DNA of 35,069 nt, taken from the NCBI GenBank assembly GCA_024279115.1, contig JAJRRW010000084.1, positions 1 to 35,069 on the forward strand, in the 5' to 3' direction. The position numbers and the translations under genes were made by a program. This document shows, in pieces, positions 25,453 through 33,630 of the stretch. This stretch comes from Alphaproteobacteria bacterium (GTDB taxonomy: Bacteria; Pseudomonadota; Alphaproteobacteria; Rhizobiales; JAKIUO01). Positions within the stretch are counted from its first letter, which is position 1. Every line of letters starts with the position of its first letter. The notes beneath the pieces were generated by a model. It saw only the letters and a list, made by a program, of their open reading frames with translations, was not told where the DNA came from and did not search any database.

Positions 25453-26211
25453 ATGGATATGGTGACATCAATCAACACGGAACATTCACGAACACACCGG
25501 TATTTACCCCCTGATCGCCCGAACAATGATATCCGGCAATTCGGCGTTTCTGGCCTGATGGCCACGCTCAAGAGCTGTACGCTGTTGAGCGATATTGCCA
25601 ATAGCCGTACCCTTGCCGCCGGGGAAACCTTGTTCTGGGAAGATGATCCCATCCAACATATCTATTTCCTGGTTGATGGCACCATGAAAGCCTACAAGCT
25701 TTTGCCCAATGGGCGCAGCCAGATCACCCGCTTTATAACATCGGGAGACATCATCACCTCTCCATTGACCAACAATTACGCCTATAGCGCCGAAGCCCTT
25801 GGAAGTTGCAGCATTTTGCAATTTCCGCAAAAGCGCTTCAACAACATTCTGGCCAATGACCCCTCCCTCCTGAAATCGGTATTTGGCAAGCAATCGATTG
25901 AATTGCAGCAGGCCCAAAAGCAGATCCTCTTATTGGGGCGCATGCCGGCCATTGAACGCGTGTCAAATTTTCTCCTCGAGATTGCGCAGCGGCAAAACCC
26001 CAAGACCACCCGGTTTGAAGCTGGTCTTGTTATCACCTTGCCGATGGCGCGCGCTGACATTGCGGATTATCTTGGCTTGACGATCGAAACGGTGAGCCGG
26101 GCTTTTTCGAAGTTTCGCCGCGATGGCCTGATCGATTTGCCACGCCCAAACCTTGTCCGCTTGCGGGATCAAACAAGGTTGCGCGAACAAAGCGCATCAC
26201 ATGCCAGCTAG
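25453..26211 (+). CDS. Crp/Fnr-family regulator (FixK-like, no FNR cysteine cluster)
   Basis: 252 aa from the ATG at 25453, preceded by GAGGAAGGGAA; a TTG at 25432 would add seven residues. It has an N-terminal cyclic-nucleotide-type beta barrel (GETLFWEDDPIQHIYFLVDG, TRFITSGDIITS, YAYSAEALGSCSILQF), a dimerisation helix and a winged HTH: LPMARADIADYLGLTIETVS, then RAFSKFRRDGLI. The recognition helix carries E-T-V-S-R as in FNR/FixK, predicting TTGAT-N4-ATCAA targets. The N-terminal CxxC...C ligands of FNR are missing; only two scattered cysteines remain. It is therefore probably not a direct oxygen sensor but a FixK/AadR-like relay. Targets in this window are not evident. Neighbouring mobB (divergent) would be a reasonable partner. 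Confidence 0.88.
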   Translation: MDMVTSINTEHSRTHRYLPPDRPNNDIRQFGVSGLMATLKSCTLLSDIANSRTLAAGETLFWEDDPIQHIYFLVDGTMKAYKLLPNGRSQITRFITSGDIITSPLTNNYAYSAEALGSCSILQFPQKRFNNILANDPSLLKSVFGKQSIELQQAQKQILLLGRMPAIERVSNFLLEIAQRQNPKTTRFEAGLVITLPMARADIADYLGLTIETVSRAFSKFRRDGLIDLPRPNLVRLRDQTRLREQSASHAS

Positions 26212-26499
26212 GCTTTGGACCGATTAATTTTAGTTATCTGGTCATTTTCGCACACCAGAACGGGTTTCGCCAAATTAAGGTCACGTTCTTACGCTCCATA
26301 ATAATGCAACAGTTGGAACAAAATATTGCCCTTTTAAAAACAGGCATCTTCAATTGTAATTGCCCGACGGTCACGCTCTAATCCAGCCGCCCGCCGGGTA
26401 TCGGGAGGCTCATCGCGCCGCAGTTATTGACCAAGCGCTCGAAGAGTTCCTTGATTTTTGGGGTGAAATGGGCGTAGATACCCGTGTCTGGAGAGCGAT

Positions 26500-27162
26500 A
26501 TGTTGCGTGTGATTTTTTCTTTTTTGCTAATGGCCGGCCTGACGACTACGCTTGTCGGATGCGGTAGCATGGCACAAAACGGCTCCACACTTTCCTATGC
26601 TCCCAATGATGGTATCTTGTCCTATGGTGGCAATGGCAAAGCCCGCCGATATACCGAAGAGGGCGAAAATCGCCAACGCTCGGCGCGGCTCTCCGACCGC
26701 ATCCCGCGCGGCAAATATAGCAAAGCCCCCGAAGACGCCTTTAAAAACCGCGATTACAGCAAGACCCGTCTCAATCCTGATACTGCCAGAAAAATGATCA
26801 ACTCCTATCGCGCCAGCAAGGGCTTGAAACCACTCAAGATTAATAGAAAACTGGTTGAAGCGGCCAAGATGCACGCCAAAGATCTGGCCAGTCACGACCG
26901 CATTTCCCACTATGGCTCTGATGGCTCTGATCCGCTGGTACGCGTTCAACGCACGGGCTATCCAGTGCATCTGGCAGCTGAAAATGTTGGCACGGGGCAA
27001 GTATCTCTGGCCGAAGTGTTCAAGGGCTGGCAGCAAAGCCCCGGGCATAACGAAAATCTGCTCTTGAAAAACGCCAGGGAAATGGGCATCGCCCTGATTA
27101 TCGATCCTGATACAGAATATAAAACATTCTGGACCCTCGTTCTGGGCACCAAGCGCTCTTAG
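26500..27162 (+). CDS. CAP/SCP-domain lipoprotein
   Basis: 220 aa. The N-terminus is a lipoprotein signal (hydrophobic FSFLLMAGLTTTLVGC, lipobox cysteine Cys21), so the protein is membrane-anchored in the envelope. After a linker of about 70 residues rich in Arg/Lys (RYTEEGENRQRSARLSDRIP) comes a CAP (CRISP/antigen 5/PR-1) domain: MINSYRASKGLKPLKIN, LVEAAKMHAKDLASHDRISH, YGSDG, HLAAENVGTG, GWQQSPGHNENLL and TFWTLVLG. The two His and Glu of the CAP cavity (SHYG, AAENVG, PGHNENL) are kept. Bacterial CAP proteins have no general known activity. GGAGAG lies six bases from the ATG. The 288-bp gap before it contains no other gene. Confidence 0.9.
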   Translation: MLRVIFSFLLMAGLTTTLVGCGSMAQNGSTLSYAPNDGILSYGGNGKARRYTEEGENRQRSARLSDRIPRGKYSKAPEDAFKNRDYSKTRLNPDTARKMINSYRASKGLKPLKINRKLVEAAKMHAKDLASHDRISHYGSDGSDPLVRVQRTGYPVHLAAENVGTGQVSLAEVFKGWQQSPGHNENLLLKNAREMGIALIIDPDTEYKTFWTLVLGTKRS

Positions 27163-27171
27163 CTCATCCCC

Positions 27172-27399
27172 TCAGCAAATGGTTGGTTGCTCATACCCCT
27201 CATATTGCAGACGTGTCACCACCCGCCCCCAGGCCTCGGCCCGCACCTCATCTCCGATCATCGCTGGTTCATGGGCGAAAAAATCAGCAATCATCGCAGC
27301 ATATGAGCCGTGCTGATCCTTGATCACTTCCGCCATCTTGATGATATCGGGTTCCGAAAAAAACAGCGATTGTGTCGGTAGCGGGGTTGCTCTGGCCAA
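27172..27399 (-). CDS. Small conserved-looking hypothetical protein (75 aa)
   Basis: The start is a TTG at 27397-27399 with an excellent AAGGAG eight bases upstream; the nearest ATG lies in another frame. The sequence (LFFSEPDIIKMAEVIKDQHG, then SYAAMIADFFAHEPAMIGDE and AWGRVVTRLQYEGYE) is amphipathic, helical-looking and soluble, with no membrane segment. I recognise no family. It is convergent with the CAP lipoprotein, stops nine bases apart. Composition and ribosome site make it a likely real gene. Confidence 0.6.
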   Translation of the reverse strand: MARATPLPTQSLFFSEPDIIKMAEVIKDQHGSYAAMIADFFAHEPAMIGDEVRAEAWGRVVTRLQYEGYEQPTIC

Positions 27400-27542
27400 A
27401 ATTCATTCTCCTTGATCTGAACTTTCAAGGGATTAGCAAGAACCGCACCAACTACCCGCTCTCGCCGATCTACGGTGAAAACGGACCGATTTGGAGTTAA
27501 TCTGGCCACATTGGTTCAAAACAGGGGCCTTGAGCAGTTTAA

Positions 27543-28409
27543 TCACAGCGCGACAGCTCTGCGATTGGCGAGCAGGGCGTGAACGCTGACCGACACCAAC
27601 ACAATTCCCCCTCCAACAAGGGTCATTTGAGCCGGCACCTCATTGACGAATATAAACACCCAGACAGGCGCCAGAATGAATTCCAGCAGGACCAGCAGGG
27701 TCAGCTCCGCCCCTTGCAAATGGCGCGAGGCCCTTACCAGCAACAAATAGCTGCCCCCCGAGATCAACGCCCCCCAGATCAGGCACAAAATGAGATCATG
27801 CGCCGATAAGAGCAAAGCGCCCCTCGTCATGTAAAGCGCCACACTGGCCGCAATCAACGCCGCCACGATCAGCGAGGCCAACATATTGACAAAGCGCCCC
27901 TTGCGTAAAATCACCACAAAACAGGCAAACCCAAAGGCTGTCATGATGGCCATCAGATTGCCAAATACAGAACCTTGGGCAAAGCCGTCGCCCACCATCA
28001 GCGCAATGCCAATGCTGGCCACCAGAATGGCCGCTATGGTCAAGGGCTTGACCCGTTCTCCCAGGATCATCCAGGCCAAAATGGCGGTAAAAAACGGAAT
28101 GGCGCTCATGGTAAACACCGTATTGGCGACCGTGGTGTGGGTGAGGGCCAGTACAAATCCCATGATCGTGCCGGCAAAAAACACTCCGCCAAGAATGCCG
28201 AGCCAGCCGATACGGACCATTTGCCTGAAGGCCGCGCCTTTATAGTCAAAAAGCAACAAGGCGGCCATGGCCACCGCCAGCCCGATACTGCGCCAGAACA
28301 CGATCTGCCAGTCTGTTGCCGCCTCCAGATTGCGCACCAGCAAACCACTTAAGCTCATAATCCCCGAGCTGGCGACCATCATCGCTATGGCTTTTTGGTG
28401 TGTGGTCAT
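27543..28409 (-). CDS. EamA/DMT-family transporter
   Basis: 288-aa integral membrane protein with about ten transmembrane helices in two halves, as in drug/metabolite (EamA) exporters. Marks are IMSLSGLLVRNLEAATDW at the start, the first-half end FFTAILAWMILGERVKPL, followed by TIAAILVASIGIALMVGDG, and the second-half end LLVLLEFILAPVWVFIFV. Substrate cannot be predicted; relatives export amino acids, nucleosides or drugs. The ribosome site is weak. It stands alone between the 75-aa gene and a 388-bp gap before asd. No motif points to a specific subfamily. Confidence 0.9.
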   Translation of the reverse strand: MTTHQKAIAMMVASSGIMSLSGLLVRNLEAATDWQIVFWRSIGLAVAMAALLLFDYKGAAFRQMVRIGWLGILGGVFFAGTIMGFVLALTHTTVANTVFTMSAIPFFTAILAWMILGERVKPLTIAAILVASIGIALMVGDGFAQGSVFGNLMAIMTAFGFACFVVILRKGRFVNMLASLIVAALIAASVALYMTRGALLLSAHDLILCLIWGALISGGSYLLLVRASRHLQGAELTLLVLLEFILAPVWVFIFVNEVPAQMTLVGGGIVLVSVSVHALLANRRAVAL

Positions 28410-28797
28410 TGCTTGAGGATTTCTATCAGTTAAGAAATTTCAGATACTCTCTAACGATTATTTTTGCCAATATCTTTGGCCCACCTGACCACACTCCAAA
28501 TTCCCTTGGCTCCAAACAACAACCAAAGAGCGGCAAGCAATTCAGCAGTCACCGCCATAACAATCCCGACGACCCGAACAGCTATAGCTGTCAGTATCCT
28601 GAAATGCATGGATTTTCCTCACACCGAGAATTGGAATCTCAACTTGCTCCCTCTCCCCAAAGAGAGGAGAAGGGACAAAAACTAGCTACAACACGACCAA
28701 TCCATAAAGGAGGAATCCGACTCAAGAGAGGCAAGGGCGACTGCCCGTCGCGCTTCGCGCAGGCCCGAGCAAAGCAAGGATTAGCCGCGAGCGCAAA
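28410..28797. other. 388-bp gap with several short hairpins, no convincing gene
   Basis: Open frames exist here on the plus strand (up to 133 codons) but show no recognisable domain or ribosome site. Visible structures are CCTCT/AGAGG (28650-28654/28663-28667), GGGC-gact-GCCC (28735-28746) and GCGC-ttc-GCGC (28750-28760), the last two just before the asd stop codon, where they could act as a terminator on the minus strand without a T-tract. The G/C-rich right part contrasts with the A/T-rich left part and may be a degenerate dispersed repeat. Confidence 0.4.
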
Positions 28798-29829
28798 CTA
28801 AGCCGCTTTTTTCTTCAGCAGACCGCGATTGATGATGGTTTCGGCGATCTGTACGGTATTGAGCGCCGCGCCCTTGCGCAGATTGTCAGACACCACCCAC
28901 ATGTTAAGGCCGTTCTCCAGCGTAATATCTTCGCGGATACGCGACACAAAGGTAGCGAAATCACCAGCACATTCGGCTGGCGTCACATAGCCCCCATCTT
29001 CGTGCTTGTCGATCACCAGAATACCCGGCGCCTCACGCAAGATTTCGCGCGCGTCTTGCGGCGACAATGGTTCTTCAAATTCGATATTGACCGCTTCGCC
29101 ATGGCCCACAAACACCGGCACCCGCACCGCCGTTGCCGTGAGATTGATACTGGGGTCGAGAATTTTCTTGGTCTCGACCATCAGTTTCCACTCTTCCTTG
29201 GTGTACCCATCTTCCATGAACACATCGATGTGAGGAATGACGTTAAAGGCGATCTGCTTGGTGAATTGGGCGGGATCTACTTCTTGCCCCGGTACGAACA
29301 TGCCCTTGGTCTGGTTCCACAATTCATCCATGGCGTCCTTGCCAGCCCCCGATACGGACTGATAGGTGGAAACCACCACGCGCTTTATTTTAGCTTCATC
29401 ATGCAAGGGTTTAAGCGCCACAACCAGCTGGGTGGTGGAGCAATTGGGATTGGCGACAATGTTCTTTTTGGCGTAGCCTTCTACGGCCTGCGGGTTAACT
29501 TCAGGCACCACCAGCGGCACGTCAATATCATAACGCCAGGCGGAGGAATTATCGATGACGATGCAGCCTTTTGCGCCGATTTTTAGCGCCCATTCCTTGG
29601 AAATGGCACCGCCAGCCGACATCAGCGCAAAATCACATTGCGAGAAATCAAACTGCTCAAGATCCAGACATTTCAAGGTCTTGTCGCCAAATGATATTTC
29701 GCGGCCAAGGCTGCGGCGCGAGGCAATAGCAAATACTTCATCAACTGGAAATTGGCGCTCATCCAGAATGCTCAGCATTTCCTGGCCCACATTACCCGTG
29801 GCTCCGACAATGGCGATTTTGTAACCCAT
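28798..29829 (-). CDS. asd: Aspartate-semialdehyde dehydrogenase
   Basis: Reduces aspartyl-4-phosphate to aspartate-4-semialdehyde with NADPH; branch point to lysine/diaminopimelate, threonine and methionine. 343 aa. The N-terminal dinucleotide motif is AIVGATGNVGQEML. The catalytic cysteine is Cys130 in NPNCSTTQLV. Substrate-binding stretches include VSTYQSVSGAGKDAMDELW, FNVIPHIDVF and VRVPVFVGHGEAV with the conserved His. The C-terminus has WVVSDNLRKGAALNTVQIAE. All key residues are present. Proximity to leuB/leuD is a common alphaproteobacterial arrangement. The 5' region (29830-30110) is shared with the divergent proline iminopeptidase gene and shows only a small GTCA-ttg-TGAC repeat at 29957-29967. 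Confidence 0.97.
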   Translation of the reverse strand: MGYKIAIVGATGNVGQEMLSILDERQFPVDEVFAIASRRSLGREISFGDKTLKCLDLEQFDFSQCDFALMSAGGAISKEWALKIGAKGCIVIDNSSAWRYDIDVPLVVPEVNPQAVEGYAKKNIVANPNCSTTQLVVALKPLHDEAKIKRVVVSTYQSVSGAGKDAMDELWNQTKGMFVPGQEVDPAQFTKQIAFNVIPHIDVFMEDGYTKEEWKLMVETKKILDPSINLTATAVRVPVFVGHGEAVNIEFEEPLSPQDAREILREAPGILVIDKHEDGGYVTPAECAGDFATFVSRIREDITLENGLNMWVVSDNLRKGAALNTVQIAETIINRGLLKKKAA

Positions 29830-30043
29830 GAGATTTTGGTACCCTCTTTATCTCCCCAATTATTGATCTCAATGCCCACCGGGGAAGAGATCACGGGGCA
29901 AGAGGAAAGGCTACGCGGCCACTATAATGGTGCGTTTGGTAATTTTTGCAATGGTTGTCATTGTGACCATCAAGAATTTCCCGGACTGCCTGTCGTTTCT
30001 TGCAATAAGTTGCTGGTCTGTTTGGAACACCAATTTTTGCCTG

Positions 30044-30075
30044 TTGTCAAGATGATATATGATCCATCATATATC
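30044..30075 (+). promoter_or_regulatory. Palindrome overlapping a possible promoter upstream of the proline iminopeptidase gene
   Basis: GATATATGAT (30054-30063) and ATCATATATC (30066-30075) are perfect 10-bp arms separated by CC, ending 35 bp before the ATG. A TTGTCA at 30044-30049 could be a -35 box, which would put the palindrome over the spacer and -10. That is the layout of a repressor operator. The cognate regulator is unknown and not obvious in this window. Confidence 0.5.
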
Positions 30076-30110
30076 TTCCAACCCTTGCAAAATGATAAAA
30101 AGAAGAGCCG

Positions 30111-31088
30111 ATGCCTGATATGTCGCAAGCCCCTCTCCCGCTGTTCCCGCCAATCAATCCCTCTAAAACCAGTGTTTTGGAGGTGTCAAACGGCTATCAG
30201 ATTTATTACGAGTGCTCCGGCAATCCTCGCGGCCAGCCCGTTTTGTTTTTACACGGGGGACCAGGAACCGGGTGCACGCCAGATACGCGCCGCCTGTTTG
30301 ACCCCAAAACCTGCAATATTGTTCAATTTGACCAGCGCGGTTGCGGCAATAGCACGCCGCACGGCTCGCTCACCGATAACAGCACCGAGCACCTCATTGA
30401 CGACATGCTCAAGCTGCTGGACCTGCTGCAGATTGACAAGGCGCATCTTGCCGGTGGTTCCTGGGGCTCCACTCTGGCGCTGGCATTTCCCATGGCGCAT
30501 CCAGACAGGGTCCGCTCGCTGATGGTCTACGGAATTTTCCTGTGCCGCTCGTCAGAATTCAAAGCGCTGTATTTCCAAGGCGGGGTGGTGTCGCAAATAT
30601 ACCCCAAGACCTTTGCAACCTTTATCGAACTGCTGCCCGTGACTGATCGGGCAGATCCCATCAAAGGCTATGCCAAACTGTTTGCCAGCGATAATGAAAC
30701 GCGGCGCAACGAGGCTTTGCATGTCTGGACCTTGCTGGAGCAACAAGCGTCTCGCTTGATCGTCGATCAGTCGCGCTTGCAAACCGAGATGGCCAATCCT
30801 CGCTATGTGCTGTCACACTCGCTGATCGAAAATCATTATTTCCAGCACAATGGCTTTATCGATGGCGATGAGCTGCTGTTAAAGATCGGCGACAGGCTGG
30901 CCCACATTCCCACTCACATCATCAATGGCCGCTATGATCTGATCTGCCCGATGATCACCGCCCATGAGCTGCACAAAGCGATGCCCCACTCTGTCCTCAC
31001 CGTCGTGCCAGATGCGGGACATTCGTTTCGTGATCCCGGCATGACTGATGCCCTCATCCGGGCCAGCTGTGAGCTGCATGGAGAATAG
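30111..31088 (+). CDS. pip: Proline iminopeptidase (alpha/beta hydrolase)
   Basis: Removes N-terminal proline from peptides; cytoplasmic, family S33. 325 aa. The oxyanion-hole motif HGGPG is at 48-52, followed by the family signature DQRGCGNSTPHGSLTDNST. The nucleophile is Ser117 in GGSWGS. The catalytic Asp is in NGRYDLICP and the His in DAGHSFRDPG near the C-terminus. Length and motifs match the monomeric proline iminopeptidases rather than other hydrolases. AAGAAGAG precedes the ATG; a second ATG three codons later is possible. It is divergent from asd. Its stop codon directly abuts that of the convergent DUF420 gene with no base between them. Confidence 0.94.
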   Translation: MPDMSQAPLPLFPPINPSKTSVLEVSNGYQIYYECSGNPRGQPVLFLHGGPGTGCTPDTRRLFDPKTCNIVQFDQRGCGNSTPHGSLTDNSTEHLIDDMLKLLDLLQIDKAHLAGGSWGSTLALAFPMAHPDRVRSLMVYGIFLCRSSEFKALYFQGGVVSQIYPKTFATFIELLPVTDRADPIKGYAKLFASDNETRRNEALHVWTLLEQQASRLIVDQSRLQTEMANPRYVLSHSLIENHYFQHNGFIDGDELLLKIGDRLAHIPTHIINGRYDLICPMITAHELHKAMPHSVLTVVPDAGHSFRDPGMTDALIRASCELHGE

Positions 31089-31505
31089 TCAGGCCGGCGC
31101 AATGACATGGGCGTCGATCAAAGGATAAAACAAGATCCCCAGAGCGCAGGTCCACAACCACACCCATATGGTTTTGCGAGCCAGCAATTTGTGAGGTAAA
31201 AACTGATGCCTGATCACATGCAACAGCGTGGCGATCAGTAAAGCAATCGTCACAATGACACTGGCACTATAGGTCCCAAAAACGGTCTCGGGCACAGCGC
31301 TTAGAACGACCACGCCGCGTCTCCACAAATAGAACGCCAACAGTAACAGCGTCGCCCCCCATATCGCCCAAGACGCCACCATAAAATGGCGATGGATCAA
31401 CCAGTTGCCGCGCAAAATGGCTTTGCGCGCCAACCAGATGCTCGCCAAATTGATCGCACTCAGGGCGCTAAGCACATAAGGAAGGATTGCCATCAGTGTT
31501 GTCAC
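31089..31505 (-). CDS. DUF420 family integral membrane protein
   Basis: 138 aa, about four transmembrane helices. The DUF420 pattern is visible: LPYVLSALSAINLASIWLAR, then GNWLIHRHFMVASWAIWGA, a central helix VIVTIALLIATLLHVIRHQF, and KTIWVWLWTCALGILFYPLI. Relatives occur near cytochrome oxidase genes and some have been linked to oxidase assembly, but no oxidase genes are here. The start is uncertain: GTG at 31503-31505 has AAGGGA ten bases upstream, while an ATG at 31491-31493 gives 134 aa. It follows the exported cysteine-containing gene by 20 bp on the same strand, so the two are likely co-transcribed. Confidence 0.8.
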   Translation of the reverse strand: MTTLMAILPYVLSALSAINLASIWLARKAILRGNWLIHRHFMVASWAIWGATLLLLAFYLWRRGVVVLSAVPETVFGTYSASVIVTIALLIATLLHVIRHQFLPHKLLARKTIWVWLWTCALGILFYPLIDAHVIAPA

Positions 31506-31525
31506 GTGCCCGTTGTCCCTTTTTA

Positions 31526-32182
31526 CTATTTGACGGCGGGCAATTCGCTGGCCACCTGGTCGCATTTTTTGGTCATGAAACCATTGACGATCTTGACAAT
31601 CTTGCCGCCACGAAAATTGACCTGATTGTCGAGTTTAACGCCGGGCCAGATGAGGCTTTTGAACAGGATCGGTGCCTCGACACTGCCCCAGTTCATGCGC
31701 CCTTCAATGGCGTTACCGCCCTTGCATTTAACATTTGGCGCAATGCCAACGGAAATTTCGTGCCACAGATTGTCTTTTTTGCGGTCGACTTTGCAGCGGA
31801 TGGTATGGGGGGCGATTTTCAGATCAAACTCCCCCTTGGTGACCGCGCTGGCCAGATCCGCCTGGGCAAGATTTAGATCAAATTGGCAATACATCTTGCC
31901 CCAGCGCCAGCCGATTTTGCCGCCGGTGACCATTTCCTTGATGGCCTTTTCGCGCATGCTTTTTTTGATGGGGCACGAAATGCGCTCACCGCTGACTTTT
32001 TTGGAGCGAAAGACGCTGCAAATCTTGATTTTGCAGGCCTTGCGGCTTTCTTTTTCCGCCAGCTCTTCTGGCGTCAGCACGATTTTTTCCTTGTCGCCAG
32101 CCATCAACGGGGTTGGCGCAAACGAAACCGCCAGCAAGGCCAGAGCAAGGGTCAGCGAGCGGATATGTAACGTGATGTTCAA
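31526..32182 (-). CDS. Exported cysteine-containing protein of unknown function
   Basis: 218 aa from a TTG at 32180-32182, chosen because AGGAG lies seven to eight bases upstream; an ATG at 32197 would add five residues but has no ribosome site. A signal peptide (SLTLALALLAVSFAPTPLMA, cut before GDKEK) directs export. The mature part has several cysteines that could form disulfides (ACKIKICSVF, ISCPIKKSM, MYCQFD, TIRCKVD, NVKCKGG, KKCDQVA), a basic middle and strand-like segments such as GRMNWGSVEAPILFKSLIWP. I do not recognise a named family. It is followed closely by the DUF420 membrane protein and preceded by leuB 70 bp upstream on the same strand, so it may belong to the end of a leu transcript. 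Confidence 0.75.
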   Translation of the reverse strand: MNITLHIRSLTLALALLAVSFAPTPLMAGDKEKIVLTPEELAEKESRKACKIKICSVFRSKKVSGERISCPIKKSMREKAIKEMVTGGKIGWRWGKMYCQFDLNLAQADLASAVTKGEFDLKIAPHTIRCKVDRKKDNLWHEISVGIAPNVKCKGGNAIEGRMNWGSVEAPILFKSLIWPGVKLDNQVNFRGGKIVKIVNGFMTKKCDQVASELPAVK

Positions 32183-32252
32183 AACAGGTCTCCTCATTGA
32201 GATTAGAATCTGTTTGTTGTTTAGCCCAATGATCTCGTCTCAATTGTGACGA

Positions 32253-33356
32253 TCAGGACGACGCCTCCAATTCAGCTAAAATTGCGTCTCCCATACCACT
32301 GGTTGAAACACGGCTCATGCCGTCTTGCATGATGTCGGCAGTGCGCAAGCCTTTGGCCAGCACATTGGTGATGGCGGCCTGCAATTGATCGGCCTGGCGG
32401 CCCATATCGAACGAATAGCGCAGGCACATGCCAAAACTGTCGATCATGGCGATGGGATTGGCCTCGCTCTTGCCAGCAATATCGGGAGCGGACCCATGCA
32501 CCGGCTCATACATGGCTTTCATTTTGCCATCTGTGCCAAGCGCGCCAAGCGAGGCGGAGGCCAGCATGCCAAGCGATCCGGTCAACATGGCTGCAACATC
32601 CGACAAAATATCGCCGAACAGATTATCGGTGACAATGACATCAAACTGTTTGGGATTTCGCACCAGTTGCATGGCGCAATTATCGGCCAGAATATGATGT
32701 AGCTCGACGGCGGAAAAATCTTCGCCATGCACGCGCTCCACAACCTCTTTCCACAACACGCCCGTGGCCATGACATTGTGTTTTTCTGCCGAATGCACCT
32801 TGTTGGAGCGCTTTTTCGCCAGATCAAAAGCAACGCGCGAGATGCGGTCGATTTCATAGGTTTCGTACACTTGCGTATCAACGGCGCGCTTTTGGTTGCC
32901 CTCGCCGGTAATCTGCTTTGGTTCACCAAAATAGACGCCGCCAGTGAGTTCGCGGACAATCATGATATCAAGCCCTTCCACCAGTTCGGGCTTTAGCGCA
33001 GAGGCCGTGGCCAGCGCTGGATAGCACACAGCGGGGCGCAGATTGGCAAACAGTTCCATGTCTTTGCGAAGGCGCAGCAAACCAGCTTCGGGGCGCACAT
33101 CATAAGGGACGCCCGCCCATTGCTGGCCGCCCACCGCGCCAAACCAAACGGCATCAGCAGCAAGCGCTTTGGCCATCATGTCATCGGTCGCAGGGGATTT
33201 ATGAGCGTCATAAGAAGCGCCGCCAACCAGATCATCCTGGGTATTGAACTGATGCTCGCCATGCTCATTGAACCAGCTGATAATGCGCTTGGTCTGCGCC
33301 ATGATCTCGGGACCAATGCCATCCCCGGCCAGCAGCAAAAGATCGTAAGTCGCCAT
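32253..33356 (-). CDS. leuB: 3-isopropylmalate dehydrogenase
   Basis: Oxidatively decarboxylates 3-isopropylmalate to the 2-oxoacid precursor of leucine with NAD+. 367 aa, the usual length. Visible motifs are [60 protein letters not shown], and the metal-binding [15 protein letters not shown] (the two Asp). The NAD-binding end shows [15 protein letters not shown] and [13 protein letters not shown] lies nine bases from the ATG. Between leuB and the next upstream gene is a 274-bp gap that contains copy B of the dispersed repeat, so leuB may have its own promoter or may have been split from the leuD transcript by that element. Confidence 0.97.
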   Translation of the reverse strand: MATYDLLLLAGDGIGPEIMAQTKRIISWFNEHGEHQFNTQDDLVGGASYDAHKSPATDDMMAKALAADAVWFGAVGGQQWAGVPYDVRPEAGLLRLRKDMELFANLRPAVCYPALATASALKPELVEGLDIMIVRELTGGVYFGEPKQITGEGNQKRAVDTQVYETYEIDRISRVAFDLAKKRSNKVHSAEKHNVMATGVLWKEVVERVHGEDFSAVELHHILADNCAMQLVRNPKQFDVIVTDNLFGDILSDVAAMLTGSLGMLASASLGALGTDGKMKAMYEPVHGSAPDIAGKSEANPIAMIDSFGMCLRYSFDMGRQADQLQAAITNVLAKGLRTADIMQDGMSRVSTSGMGDAILAELEASS

Positions 33357-33470
33357 ATCGAAAAACCTTGTTTACCTGTGTTTTATGATTTGTTTCCAAA
33401 ACAGGTAAAGCCAGCAGAGCAAAATGGCAAGTCCGCTCTCTTTTTTGGTCGTGCCCCAGTTTGAATAACG

Positions 33471-33593
33471 GCGCCCCGGACCAGCAAAAACGCGGGAACG
33501 GTTTTGTGTCGGACCGGGGCAAAGGGGCGCATGCACAAAGATTTTGCCTGTTGGCCCCTGGGTCCTGGGGCAAGCCCGGGACGCAATCATTTC
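33471..33593. repeat. Dispersed structured intergenic repeat, copy B
   Basis: Second copy of the element at 14589-14713, same orientation, located between leuB and the ABM-fold gene. The outer inverted repeat GCGCCCC/GGGGCGC (33471-33477/33524-33530) and GCCCCGG/CCGGGGC (33473-33479/33514-33520) are unchanged. The right hairpin reads CCTGGG-gcaag-CCCGGG, where a C-to-T change still allows G-T pairing, hinting that structure is kept. The left flank shares GGTCGTG and CAGTTTGAATAA-like sequence. Confidence 0.8.
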
Positions 33594-33630
33594 ACCCGGA
33601 AAGCCATCATTACAAATATAGACACCATCC

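Noticed and set aside
28400-28801. A 133-codon plus-strand frame in the gap before asd
   Set aside because: It has no ribosome site, a low-complexity and unstructured sequence, and no recognisable motif.
28798-29829. Lysine or other riboswitch upstream of asd
   Set aside because: The 280-bp leader shows only a small inverted repeat and none of the conserved lysine-riboswitch core that I could recognise by eye.
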